Source: Prinia subflava (Eukaryota; Chordata; Aves; Passeriformes; Cisticolidae). Taken from it: a stretch of 64,000 nucleotides of DNA. The notes beneath the pieces are model-generated. The model was not told the DNA's origin. It did not search any database and worked only from the letters and a program-made list of their open reading frames with translations. Shown piece after piece: positions 47,467-60,509 of the stretch. The stretch spans positions 69,244,322 to 69,308,321 of the forward strand of contig NC_086250.1 of the NCBI RefSeq assembly GCF_021018805.1, in the 5' to 3' direction. Within the stretch, counting starts at the first letter, position 1. Every line of letters begins with the position of its first letter. The translations under genes were made by a program, and so were the position numbers.

Positions 47467-48975
47467 CACTCACATGAGTTGGCACTTTTTGCATCATTAA
47501 ATATCCTGCTGGAAAAATTCCTAAGCAGCTCCCCCTGTAGATGTTTGTGCTATCTGTGCTGGATACAGTTTATTTCATGGTACTATTATTGACATTGACA
47601 AAGAATTTCTTATCTCCAGCTTCTAAAGATCAGTCAGACATCAACAGGGTTTCTCTCCAACAAGGCACGTTAGCACATGATGAAGTTAGTTTGCACATTA
47701 AGAGTTCATTAAAGGTGCTGTTCCAAGAAAGATACATAGCCAGGGTTTTGCCAGCTAATAAATGACCTTGGATTTTTTACTTATTGTATATTACATTTGG
47801 AATTGCTGCATAAATTGTGAAGGCTTGTTTTCCTAGGATTTAAGCATGTACACTCTTGTTCTCTGTAACTAGCAGACAATATCTCCAGGTCAGGCTGTGC
47901 TACAGGATCTCACAGTCTCAATGTTCTTTGAGATGTATATAATCTTTACTTTTCCCATCATCATGTGCAGCAGCAAACACAGGATCTGCTGACCTGTGTT
48001 TTCACAAACCAGAGAGTATGGCGAAGGCATTGGAGAAGAGGAGTTTTAAGTAAAAGGCACAGGATCAGACCCATTTCTGTTCATATACCTGTAAATTGGT
48101 GCATTAGGGCTGGATTTTATTCCCACACCACCTGTCCCAGGGCACATGCAGTGCCTTCTTCCCCTCTCTACAGCAATCTGAACATGAATTTGCATAGTCT
48201 TCTAAAACAAAATCAAACAAAATTAAATACTGACATTGAAAGAAGCATCCACACTTTCACTGCTCTAATATAAATACTTCCAGTTCTACCTACAGCTCAA
48301 TCTCATAATGATCAGGAAAATCTTCCAGTTTAATGGCTAAATTCCTTTCTCCTTCCTTGAAATAAATGCACCGTTATTAAAGCCAAAAGGATCACTGACA
48401 GTTTCTCCCAGCTTTCACTCTAAGCTGAAAATGGCATTCTCATCACAGAATTAATTAATGTTCTTGATGCAAAGAGATAGAGGATAGATTTACGTTCCAC
48501 ATGTTATTGAATAACTCCCACACGTAATATTGCTTTGGCACGTTTTATGTTCTTGGAGTTAAAGTGCACATCAATAGCTCAATGCATCGATAACCTGAGT
48601 GTCAGTGCAGCTATAAAACCTGATTCTCCTTGAATTTTGCAGTTTCCAGTACACCAGCCTCCTGGAAAGGGGTCCTTGTTGATGCTGTGAAAGTGGCAAC
48701 ACCAACACTCAGAGGAGCTGAATGATATAAACCAAAATTTTTGAGATTTGTTTTCATTTTTTGTTTTGTTAGCTTAATTTCATCTTGCTGAAGAAGCATC
48801 TTCAGAAGGATTAAAAATTACACTTTGCTTTCATTTTTGCAATGCTTGGAATGTGTCCCCTCCTGGGTGAACCAGGCACTTCCAAACTCAGTTCTGGTCT
48901 TTATGGCGCTCAATGAGACATCACTGATTTTAAGGCATAATATTAATTAGTGGAAATGAAGTTTTCAAATAAAAG
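47466..48975. other. Unique non-coding sequence
   Basis: The part at 48360-48620 is CpG-containing and non-repetitive (ACACGTAATATTG, GCATCGATAACC) and could be conserved. This is an impression only. No gene. Confidence 0.45.
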
Positions 48976-49160
48976 AATGGGATGGGATGGGATGGGATGG
49001 GATGGGATGGGATGGGATGGGATGGGATGGGATGGGATGGGATGGGATGGGATGGGATGGGATAGAATAGAATAGAATAGAATAGAATAGAATAGAATAG
49101 AATAGAATAGAATAGAATAGAATAGAATAGAATAGAATAGAATAGAATAGAATAGAATAG
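48976..49160. repeat. Compound pentanucleotide satellite (GGGAT)n-(AATAG)n
   Basis: Sixteen perfect GATGG units (48981-49060), one GATAG transition unit (49061-49065) and nineteen perfect AATAG units (49066-49160). The two blocks share a 5-bp frame and differ by G-to-A changes, which points to one array with a mutated, re-amplified half. The first half carries 17 GGG runs separated by AT, a strong G-quadruplex pattern on the plus strand. Ser/His/Pro and Tyr/Ser/Ile/Leu/Phe frames on the minus strand are repeat artefacts. Confidence 0.97.
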
Positions 49161-52100
49161 TTCCACTGAACAGAACCTACAAGGAGTCTCACTGTTGTTA
49201 TTTCCTCCATTTTTGTTCAAAGGGATAAGAAAAAATGCAATGAATATTGCATAACTCCTCAGAGTGGGTTTGGTTTGTTGTTTTTTTTTTTTTCACTAGA
49301 GGGTTAAATCCTTTGGATAGCACAAAAAAAAGCATGTGAAGGCATTTGGAGGTGCCAGATTTGTTGGGCTTTTGTCAAGGCATTACATAGGACAGATGGA
49401 GAGAGTTGAATGTGGTTTTGACATTGCTCTCTTAATCTCACTTAGAGCAATTTTACATTTACAGGTTTCACGTTAATTATTTTCTTTACTCTCTTTATTT
49501 CCTTCTTTCCTTGCAAACTGGAAGATATTTTACCACTCAGCAAGCTCTCAAATACGCATCATGCTTTTTCTGGAGAAAGAACAAAGATATGAATGCTAAG
49601 ATATGAATATAACTAGTGCTTCAAGCTCTAGTTACATGGTGATATCATGCCAGCAGAATCTCCATTCGAATTTTTGAGCTAAATACAGTAAAACTGGTGT
49701 GTCATCAGACTCAGTTCCACACTTCACCAGCTTGCTCTCCTGGTAAGATATGATCTAATATAATTTGAAAAGAGATAACATCAACTGTGAGGAAAGTTTG
49801 TGTCAATAAGCTTAGAAGGGGTTTTTATTGTCCTAGCAGCACATCATTTCACTTGTTATTTGATTTGTAAAATCAAGTAGACTAAAGTATGAATTGTGGT
49901 TTTGTAGCAAAAACAACAAAAAAATTAAAATACAGTATTTTCCAAGTAGTGAATTTACAGCGGTAAGGCTATACTGATATCTCCTTTTTACACCTGAGAC
50001 ACTGAAGAATAGAAAATGCAATACGATCCATTTCAGCAGATTTCAGGCATTCCCATGCATTTTTGACATCCTTAACTGGGCCTTTCTGCTCCAACCCTCT
50101 TTGCAGTTAGGGGAGAAAAACAGGCACTTTCTAGGCATGCTTCATATGACCTAATTGAAAGGAATGTCTGAGAATGAAATAAATAGTTCTGGGCTTCACA
50201 GGATATATTAGCCAGATTTCTCCTGACTGGATAAAGAGAAAAGAGAAACTGGATTGACTTTCACAGATGTAGATGCCTCTCTTGTCAACATACATCTTTG
50301 CTCAGATGCATTCTAGCCTTTTTGAGAGACAGCTCAAGAAATCTGTGATGGAACAGCATTTCTCCAGGGTGAATATCATGACCACCTCTCAGAAACCTGA
50401 AAATCAGGTTCTGTCAAATTTAATGCTGTTATAACTCTCCCTCTGTACCTCCCAGCCTTTATCCCAAGCTATCCTATTGATCATATGGCCTTCAGCAGAG
50501 CTGCTGAAAAAATAAATGTGTGCTGGCCTGCAAACTTGCATTATTTGCTACGTAAGCAAAAGGTGCTGCACCACTCTGTTGAACAATTAAAAGACCAACA
50601 GAGCTCAATGCCAGGGTCCTTATGCTAAAAAATGAGGCTAAAAAATGTGTAAAAACGACTCCAGGTCGTCTCAGATCCTTCCTCTACGTGAACTTAATCT
50701 CTGTTGGAATCATCCTGACTCATTGTTATGCATTTAGTCCATGATGTGCGTGGAGCAACAGACAAGGATGTCCAAGCTGTGGCTCTTGAGTCATAAGAGG
50801 CTCATCCATCACAGCTGTCACACTGTGCCAGGTCAGTGTCATGGCTGAGGGACAATTTGAGCCTTGGGCAGGAGTTTACAAGCTAGTCCCAATTCATGGA
50901 TTAGGGAGGAAGTCAGGCAGGGATGCTAAGGCAGGATCCAGGCCCCATCCATTGGGTAAAGTCATGAGTTGGACAAGACCAGAGTCTCTCTCTTGGCTGT
51001 GGAACTTGGCAGGAACTCCCTCCATCCCTCCACCCCTGCCTCTCTCCCCCTCACAGAGGTTTTGGAAGGCGACCCACAGAACTGGGGAGGTAGGAGGAGA
51101 ACCACAGAGTCCAAAGAACATGGATAATTGCTCATAATTAATACTGACAATTGCACAATCACATGTGAAAGAGTTACATTACACAATCTCTTACATAACA
51201 CCTAATCTTAACCTAATTCTGCTCCACTGCATATGCCTTGTACTAAAATACTGTTGTCATTTAGAAGGAAGAATATCCCCATTTAAGTAAAATTTAAAAG
51301 TGGATGTTACAGCTTTTGAATTATTCAAGAATCTGATGAAAAAGCAACATTTTGGGTTTTACTGAGGTTTATTTTATTTAAAGACATTTTTGCCATAATA
51401 TCGTTTGCTATCTTAACTCTTGGGAAACTGATGTAGATTATTAAATTGTGCCAGAAGTAATTTTGAATGGTTCTAAAAGGAGGCGAAAAATGAGCTTCTT
51501 AACAGAAAATGACAGTACATTTCCCCTTCCCTACTCTTTGATTTTCTTTTTCAACAGTATATTCCCAAATGGCTTAAAGGCATTTTGTGTTTCAACAGGC
51601 ACTTTTCCCAGATTCAGCAACCCCAAGGGTTATCCTACCCCTGTTAAGGAATGTACCTCATTTTTGAGTGTTCTCATGAGCCCCAAATTCTCTGTCAATG
51701 AAATATAACTGAGTAGTTTTAAAAAGCTAAGAATCTCAAATATATTTGCCTGGGTTGGATACTAGTTGCTGTTATTATTACTATTATTGAGTGTAACTGT
51801 TAAAATGCATTATTGCACACATTTCATGAGCACTCATCCCATAAGATCTGGAACCATTTGTCTCTTTTTAATGTGCTTTAAGTTTTCTAATGGAAACCAA
51901 GGTCTGCTCTAACTTCTGGTGGTAAATTATCAAAGGTTATGAGGGAGAGAGATGGACTTCTTAAGAATTTGCCCATATGTCTCATTAGAGAGGGAGCTGT
52001 TGAAACAAATTTTTACAGAGTCAGGCTTGGCTGAACTGCTGAGAAGCCAGTTTGTAGCTGTGGTCTCTAGAATTTTATCCTGTGCCCTACAAAATGCAAC

Positions 52101-52884
52101 CCAGAGGAAAGCTACAGCATCCTCCTGAAGGGTCCTGCAATATCCAGAGTTTAGAGGAGGCACCCAGAGGGACACTGGATTTCTGTAACCCAGAATGGAG
52201 CAAACAGTCCTTTGGATGCTCTTGCCATGGGACAATGAGCATGAAAGCCTGGGATAAGAGTCTCAATGTTTGTTAGGCTGCATGCTCATTGCTGTAACAA
52301 GCTGAACTTCTCCCTGGCTATCATTAGATATAATTTGGCCCTGAAGTGATAACAAGGTAGCTCTTTGTGGCTGCAGCACCCTCTCCCTTACAGTTTTGGA
52401 AAGATAACACTGTCTTCAGCTGAGGCTGGAAAATTTAAGGAAGTATGAAAGCAAATAGGAATCTGTCTTGGAAAACAATCTGCTGCTGCTGATTGTGAAT
52501 TATACATTTATGAATTCTATGTTCCTGTAAAATTACTTTTTTTTCTATTGCTATAGAATTTATTGCTGCAGGATGTTTTAAAGGCAAAAGAGATAAATTA
52601 ATCAAATTAACAAAATAGTCTATCAAAGTTACCACATATTATGCTCCAAATAGTTTCAGCTGACGTGATGTAAATCACTGATTATCAAAGCATTAATTAT
52701 TCTTATTCTCTTTTCCTCAAAAAATTCTATCATTCACTGTTTAAATGGAATTCTGGAGAAGGATTCATTTTGATCTGATCCTGGATATTGGACTTACATT
52801 CCTCTGCTGTAAAACAGTACTCTCATCTGAGAAGCTGATAGCAGAAGGAAAGGGGTCCTGTATACTGGAGAGAAAGATCATGAA
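49161..52884. other. Unique non-coding sequence
   Basis: 3.7 kb without named repeats. A T13 run lies at about 49281-49293. A GC-richer part at 50740-51120 has overlapping domain-free frames on both strands (up to 98 codons). Confidence 0.45.
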
Positions 52885-53131
52885 TTCATAGAATCAAAGA
52901 ATAGTTTAGTTTGGAATGGGACCTAAAGATCCTCTCGTTACAACCCCCTGTCATGGTCAGGAACACCTTCCACCATCCCAGGTTACTCCAGAGCTCCATC
53001 CATCCAGACCTTGGACACTTCCAGAGGTGGAGCTGCCACAGCTTCTCTGGGAACCCTGTGCCAGGGCCTCACCACCCTCACAAGGAAAAAATTCTAATTT
53101 CCTAATCCAAACCTACTCTCTTTCAGTTTAA
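52885..53131 (-). mobile_element. CR1 LINE 3' fragment
   Basis: 'TTCATAGAATCAAAGAATAG' (octamer tail) is followed by 'TTTGGAATGGGACCTAAAGA', 'ACAACCCCCTGTCATGGTCA', 'GGAACACCTTCCACCATCCC', 'CCTTGGACACTTCCAGAGG', 'CTCTGGGAACCCTGTGCCAG' and 'TACTCTCTTTCAGTTTAATT'. About 245 bp in antisense orientation. The same main avian subfamily as the copy at 2268 and moderately diverged. Confidence 0.93.
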
Positions 53132-56100
53132 TTCTTCTTTAAGGAACAGTGCACCTCAGAAGCAATACAGCACCCTTCCATTTTTGGCTTACATTTAAGA
53201 AAAGGCATGTAAGCCTGGAATGCTGAAATGATTTTTATTGTGGAAAAGTAGTCCTACACTAAATGTGACAAGTGAATATTACTCAGCTCTTTTCAGCTGA
53301 GAGTGTGCTAAAGGACTCCCAGGTCTTCCAAGTTCTGTGCTTGTCATCATCACTTCCACCATACGTATATGGCTGCAGTTGTCACTCTCATAAGCATCCT
53401 ACAACATCCACCAGACCCCCACACTCTCCTAAGCTAAAACCTGGAGCAACAAGAATCCTGTATTCTTACAATATATAATATCTTATTATCTTATTAATAA
53501 TATGTAATATTTCACCAGTGACAGAGTCATCACTGGAGGGCTGAAAATTATGCTGGAGATTTCTTGGTTAAATGTACGTTCCATGACTTACGTGAATAAA
53601 GGTTTATTTAGTTTCACTCTGTGTGAATTTGTGTCACAGGAGAACAACAGGCTTTGGTTAAAAAAAAAAATAAGCACTGAGACAGCAGCTATTAAAAGAT
53701 ACACACACTATCTCTGTAGCTTGTAGATTTTTCTAAAGTAAAGGCAAACTTCAATTAGCTCAGCATGATATTCAGATCAGAACTGTCATAATGAAAGGGT
53801 GAATCATTTTCCATTTCAGGGAGAGAGTAACAAAAAGAGTCTTTAATCAGTGACGTAAGTTCGACTTGTTGATATATTGAGAAGGACTTTCATTGGAATT
53901 GTTTAGGTTTCAATCAGCTTCATTACTTTATTAATCAGACTAAATCAATATTATTACCCTGCCTTTTTAATCACTGCTGTTCTCATGACACCTGTTGATG
54001 GGGGCCATGCAAGAGGCAGAAAGGTGATAATTACAACAATTTTTTTTCTCAGTCACAATGAGTCCTTAAATTATTCAAACCCTGTTGCCAAGCTCTGGAA
54101 ATTTGAATTCCCAATTCTTCAAGAAGCTGCCGCACTGTTTCACTGTTGTAGGACTGTATGAGGACACTTTCTATCACTCTGAAGTTTACCCCATTTGGCA
54201 ATAGAATGATCACACACCATTCTCTCTACACCAGCAGAGAAAAGGGGGATATGTTACAACTCTGAATTAAACCCAGAGCTTCTCTTTGTGAAGGCGAGCA
54301 GAAAAACTCTCCTTCTCAGCATGCAGAAGAGCTCCTCTTGCACTGAGGTGCTTCACCTGCCACTTGTGATTAATTCCCCATTCTGCCCAATGTCTCACTG
54401 TGATTATTAATGATAATGCTTTGATGGATGATGGGTGTCTGCAAAATACTTTATTGCCAAACAGGCAACAATGCTCTTGTTCAAACAGATGGTGGAGGGG
54501 ACCAGTGCAACAGGCAGATGAGCCCATATCCTCTTGGGAAAGGGCTGGAATCCAGCTCATACCAGGATCTTTACCTCCCAGCAGATGACTTTGGTGGTAC
54601 CTTTGGAATGGGCTACAAATTCCTCTCAATAAGCAGGAATGACAACCATAAAAGAGCTCATCTTCAAAGTCAACGTGTGTGGAGAAGTCCACGAAAGATC
54701 AGACCAGGGAAACAAATGACAGCCTTCCTCTCTTCCCTACTTGAAGCATTCCAGCATTGTTAGCAGTGAATAGCTAACACACGTTAATTTTCCCACCACA
54801 AGGCACTGGTGGGACCAGGCATTGCAATTTTGTCTGTTGTTAACCAAGGTGAGGTCAGCCCTGGGCTGGAGGGAAGGGAGGGGAGAAAGCTTAAAATGCT
54901 GACCTCACTTAACTACTTTGCAGAAAAAACAACAGGTGTCTACTTTCCAATCAGATTTTACACCAAGATCATTATCACACATTAAGTATATCATTACTAA
55001 AAAACAAAATGCACTTTAAGGCTCCTATCCGAAAACTAATCAGTATCTTACTATTGCCTCTGCTTATCTCTGATGTTCATTACAGACTTAACTTTTATTT
55101 TTGCTGAAGAGCCCAGACACTTAAACTGGGTCCTACTAAGGTATTTTACAACATACACAAAGTAAACAATGTACCATCCCCAAACAACTTGCAATCTAGA
55201 AGGCAAGATGCAACAGGTGGGTGAAGCAAAGAAGCAGGTGGGAGTGTAGAAATCATAATGATAGGATGTGTTAACACTTGTACAGTTCATAGATGATTCA
55301 TCAAAATTGTTGAATTACAGCTGTCTTTCCTTTCTGTCACGAAAGACAAATATTGGAATTAGCATTCAGTCTTGTTTGGGGTTTTATTCAGAAAAATATC
55401 CTGTACAGGTCAAGAGTGGATTGATTTAAATGAGGTCTAAGCCCGCCCAAGGAGCAATAAATTAAATACTTGCAATGAATGAGCCAAGTCCATAAGACAT
55501 ATTTCCACAACTTCCTAAATCTTCTGCCCTTGTACAAGGATTCTCACAACTGATTAATTATTCAGCATGAGTTTGGTGAGGAGCTGTGCACTGATCCAAA
55601 GTGAGAACCCGAAACTCTGATGAAAACACAGCAAACCCTCTCTTAGAGGAGAGGGAATCCAAGTGTCCATGTTTGAGTATCAGACATATCTCAATTTCAT
55701 TAATTATTGCTGCTGATGAGACATAGAGGACACCAATTGAGTGTGACCAGGAAAAAGAGAGAAGGATCACAATGAATACAGAGCTCTAAAAAATGGGGAA
55801 ATGGCAGGGAGAAGGGAAGGCAGCCTTGACAACTGAAGGAGCTCTGAGAGTGAAAGGATCCTGATGAACCTTGAGAATGTGGAAGGAATCTGATAAGGGA
55901 ATTGTGCTGATGTCAAAACATGACTCTGCAGAGAGACATCTGAACACATAAAGGAAACATTTGGTAGCTTTACACAGGGTTTTCTCAGCACAGGGGCAGA
56001 ATCCAGTGCCTTCAGCTCCCTTCCATCACCTGGGTAGGGTGATCCTCATGCCAGTACCTTTTGCAGGCACTGGAGAGAAGCAAATGCCTAAAAGCCAAAG

Positions 56101-59100
56101 TTGCCCTGTTTATTTAACCTTCACTGCAGTGTGCCACTCACCACATCTTAGTGGAGTTAATCCCTTAATGTCCTAGAGTCTTTGTTGTTCAAAGTTTATG
56201 AATCAAGAGGTAAAAGGATCTGGAATAAATTTCCCTTTGACACAGTTACAGGGTGAATTCTCCAGCTCATGCCACATGCAGGCAAAATCCATTAGTCTTC
56301 AGCAGGTGTTTTTTGACACCTTTAATGTAGGAATGCAATCTGTTCCCATAAATAAAGACTGATCTTCAATGACTCCAGTTGCATTATCCATTAATTAAAA
56401 ATGGATGTTTCTTTCTGCATTTTTGTTGTATAGTTTTGAGCTAACAAGCAATGCCCAACAAATAAACCACGAAAAAAATGTTAAAATTAAACCTTATCAC
56501 ATCCCAGATAAACAGTTACAGTGTGGAACAGAGAAGAATTTGGGCTGAGATTTACATGGGGTTCCTTTGGGAATAGGGTTAGCTACATCTCAGAACATCT
56601 CTGCATAGTAAAGAAATCCCCACCATATCACCTAGACAAAACCCTTTTAATTATGCTGTGGCAGATGATGTCTCTGTGGGAATCAGATGTCCCATCTTTG
56701 GGTTTTCATCTTTTACAATGAACATGTCCAGTGTGAGAAAGTTTTAGGTTTGTGGGCATGCATGTAAGCAATGATAGACATACTAGAATTTAAAAATTAG
56801 TACTCCAAAACTCTCAGTGAACCACAGAAACACACAGATACATTAAATAAACAAGTATTTTGCAGTTATGTGTTGCCATAGAAGACAACTACATGTCATC
56901 AGAATTTATAAATGCAGTGTTCAGAAATGGGTTGTAAGATTTGAGATAAATTTTGCATCTGAGAGGAAAATAAATTCTTTGAAAATAACCCACAACTTAG
57001 TCCTACCCTGATATTCATATTTTATCGACAATCTCACTTGACGTACATGTTTTTGCTTGGGATTTTGACAAAGATAGTTATCATTCTTGCAGCAGGCTTT
57101 GTAGACCTTAGTGGGTTTAATCTCAGTTTGACATCTTGTGCATTGAGCACATGTCTTTTTTTTGGGTCTGAATAAAATGTGTTACAGAAGCAAAGCTCTT
57201 AGCACTGTGGATATTTTGGGGCCAAATGAAGTTGCATTAGTAATTAAAGACTAACCTGAATGAAAATTTACATGAAGAATTTCAAGGAAACAAGGCAGTT
57301 AAACTCTGTAATATCATACAATCAAACTAGTGTCATCCTAAATATTATTGATAAGCTTTCATTGTTGCATTTCGTAATTCAAGGGCTGTATCTCAAAATA
57401 ATAAGGGATTTTGGTAAAGCCTTGCCATATCCCAAAGAAATAAAACATGCACTGGTCTCTCTTCAGAGCTGCCAAAAGTACTGATTGGGGTGTCAGAGAT
57501 AGGAGGAACATGAGGAAAAGAAAACACTGGATGGATAAAAAGAAACAAGAAAAGCTGGAAAATTGCCACTGTAAACTAAGGAAAAAGTAAAAACCTGCAT
57601 CAGGACCTCAATAGTAATTAAATTTAAAAATATGAATACCACAATAACATGTTATGAGCATTTAACCCTGCTCACTGGGAGAACCTGCAGGAATTTTTGG
57701 TCCCACATGGAAATGACCAAGTGAAATCAAATATTCTGGAATTTCCCAGCTATTTACTCCTGCTATGAGTGCAAAAATCCTCTAGTCCAAAGACTGCTCC
57801 AGCTTCTCTGCTGCTGAGGGCTGTGGTGATGGATGGTACTGAGCACCAGGTAGGAATCTCTGAGAGCCAAGGCTACCTTTGTAATGAGGCTGAAAACAAG
57901 AAAAACTCAGGAACAACCTCACCAGCTTGGTTTGTAAGATATTAGAGTGTATTGAGAGTTGTTCTAAACACATCAGAGGAAAATGTTCATGTTTGTTTGA
58001 TACAATGAAAAGTCTAATTAAAAATTAACAATGCAAACCAAACCCAAAGCAGATCTGTCTTGAAAGCCAAACATTCTGGCTGAAAACTGAAGAAAATGTA
58101 TTTTCATATTAAAATGAGGTGTTTCCTTTTAAAGATATTGCCTGACTAAAAATTTTAGTCAATTTGCAACTCAAAAAATACTTCATTGCACCGAGGCATA
58201 AGTCCTACAAACAAATGAGATAAAATCATGAAGCTTAACTTTTTTTTCAGAGTGTGGTCTTTCACTTCTCAGCATTTTCCTCATAACTTTTGAATGAGCT
58301 CTAGCCCAGACAGCCAATCCTTGTGGCCTTTCTGTACATCACCATCATCACATTGTTAAAAACCACCTCAGACAGGCCAGGGAGGAGCAGCCTGGAGGTA
58401 ACCACTGCTCCCAAGGATCCCACCTCGTCCTCCACGGTGGGATGGGACAGGGACAGGCAGTGTGGTGCACCCTCATGCTCAGCAATCCTGGCTGATCAAT
58501 CTGTTCTTTGCAGAGCTCAGCCAAAGCCTGTGCATCAAAGAACTTATGAATAAAGGACCTGTGTTCAGCTGCATGGATTCCAATGTAAAGGTCATATTAA
58601 AGACTTTGCAAAAAATAAGTGTGTTTTCACTCTTTCAGTAGATTTCTATGAGATACATATGAAATGAAAGAAGTACCTGTATGGCAGCTATTTGATTTTA
58701 AAGTAGCAAAGGCAATGTTTGTGGACAGGTTTATATTTTGGACACAAAACAGCCCCCATATAACCTGGCTACTCCAGGATTAGAACTCTCAGACATAAGC
58801 TTTGTCAAGTGCAGGGGACAGCATAAATGACTGTTGATTCATATTCTTTTAGGCCTGTAAAGTTATAACTATGTAATATGAACACAGGCTCTTTAGGGTA
58901 GTTTAGAGCCAACCTGGAACCCTTCCAGCCTGCATTGAAGGATTTAATGGCATAGTTTTTATTTTCTGCTTAGTGCAGTGTACCATTAATTGAAGGTAAT
59001 TGTCAAGAGGAGACTGGCTTTCAAAAACTACATAGCTCTCGACTGTTCTGGTGCAGAATGGATGCCCTGAGTTTAGGATCACATTTCCCCTGTGCTCTAC

Positions 59101-60466
59101 ATTACATTTGTCTTGTCACACAATTGTGTGATTGTGTTCAACTAAATAGTTATTCCGTGCTATTACGGCATTTGAAAATGAGGACTCAAGTAACACTGCA
59201 GGGAGAGACAGAGGGAGGGGGAGAGCCAGGTTTGTGCTGGGATGAGGACTTGTCTGCTTGAACTAAACAAAAACCTGAAAGGTATCACAGCTCTGAAACA
59301 TTTAATGGAGCAGCTCGTTTGATTTCCTGAAGAAGGAACTAGTTTGTGGCAGAATATGTTAAAGGGAAGAATTAGCTTGTTTGCAGTCACAGGATGTGCT
59401 CGTCTGGCAGTGTTTCCCTGCTCCCAGAATGGCCTGTGAGCTTGGGCCATTTCTCTGCACCCTCTGCTTTTCTCTGCATGAGGAAAGGAGAAAATCATAA
59501 TGAGCTTCACCACATTCTCCAGCTTGGAGAATCAGAAGAGCAGGACCACAGGTCACTGTACAATCCAGGCACAAATTTGGCCCAACCCTGCTGCTGCGTG
59601 TGAAGGAGTTTCCATCATTCACTTAAGGGATGCAATATTGCTTTTTATTATCTTTGCTGCAGCAATCCCAAGGAATCTCAGGCACAATCCATGCACCACA
59701 TCATGCCAGGCACTGCACGAATGAGGAGAAGAGCCCTTGCCCCACACTGGAGGCCATTTGTATCTCAGGGTGTAACTTGGCTCTAAACCTAGAACTTAAT
59801 TAACATTGATGTTGATGAGGTGTGAGGGAGAATGGAATCTCGTCCATCCTTCCACAGCTGCATCAGCTTTGCAATGCAAAAACCCAAGATGAGCCAAAAG
59901 TGATTAAGAAATTATTTTTGAAACTGGAGTCAGCACATGTAACCACAGTTAGACAACAAGGATCAGCAGATCTGCAATGTAAGGAGGTTTGAGTCTTACA
60001 AAGCTCCTTTAAAAGTAATGTTCCCCTGTGAAAGTCCCTCCAGGTTTTATCAGCAAATTTATCAGCAGCATCAGCTGAGGAGCGTGATCAGCCATGGGGG
60101 AAGATCTGCTCTCCTGTATCTCTTTTCTTAGAAATCATTTATTTGGGTTTCATAAAAAGCATGTTGTTTCTCAGAGGCATTCTTTGGATGAATATGGGGA
60201 TAGTAATTTGATTACAGATAATATAAATGCACCTGTTTCTAGCAGGAATGACACATACCATAATTAAACTAAAAATATGAGTGATCTCCATGAAAAATCT
60301 CACTGTGTGTGAGCTTCATAGGTGGTCTCTGTGCTTGTGCATGCACAGGTGGTTAAATCCTGAAAAGGATCAAAATGGAAATTCCAGTTGATACTTTCAC
60401 ACACTGAGTGAGCAATTGCACTTTATATATTCAAACTTCTTGAACATATGGTGAAACTGTTTCTCT
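53132..60466. other. Long unique non-coding sequence
   Basis: 7.3 kb with almost no recognisable repeats. Short A runs lie near 53660. GC-richer patches at 54270-54750, 58360-58530 and 59040-59760 hold overlapping frames (up to 141 codons) on opposite strands with no domains. The 53830-53990 part (AATCAGTGACGTAAGTTCG, TTACTTTATTAATCAG) has conserved-element texture and a CRE-like TGACGTAA word. Confidence 0.45.
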
Positions 60467-60509
60467 CTGTGTGTATGTGTGTATATATATATATATATAT
60501 TTATATATA
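60467..60509. repeat. TG/TA compound microsatellite
   Basis: Short (TG)n with TA interruptions passes into (TA)10 and TTATATATA. Confidence 0.93.

Noticed and set aside
48930..49220. Repeat-containing minus-strand frames (Ser-His-Pro-Ile and Tyr-Ser-Ile-Leu-Phe periodicity)
   Set aside because: Translation of the pentanucleotide satellite. A 5-bp unit gives a 5-residue period in every frame.
58323..58620. Possible terminal exon with TTCTTTGCAG acceptor-like site near 58506
   Set aside because: No matching coding sequence, donor or upstream exon. A single AG-pyrimidine match is common by chance.
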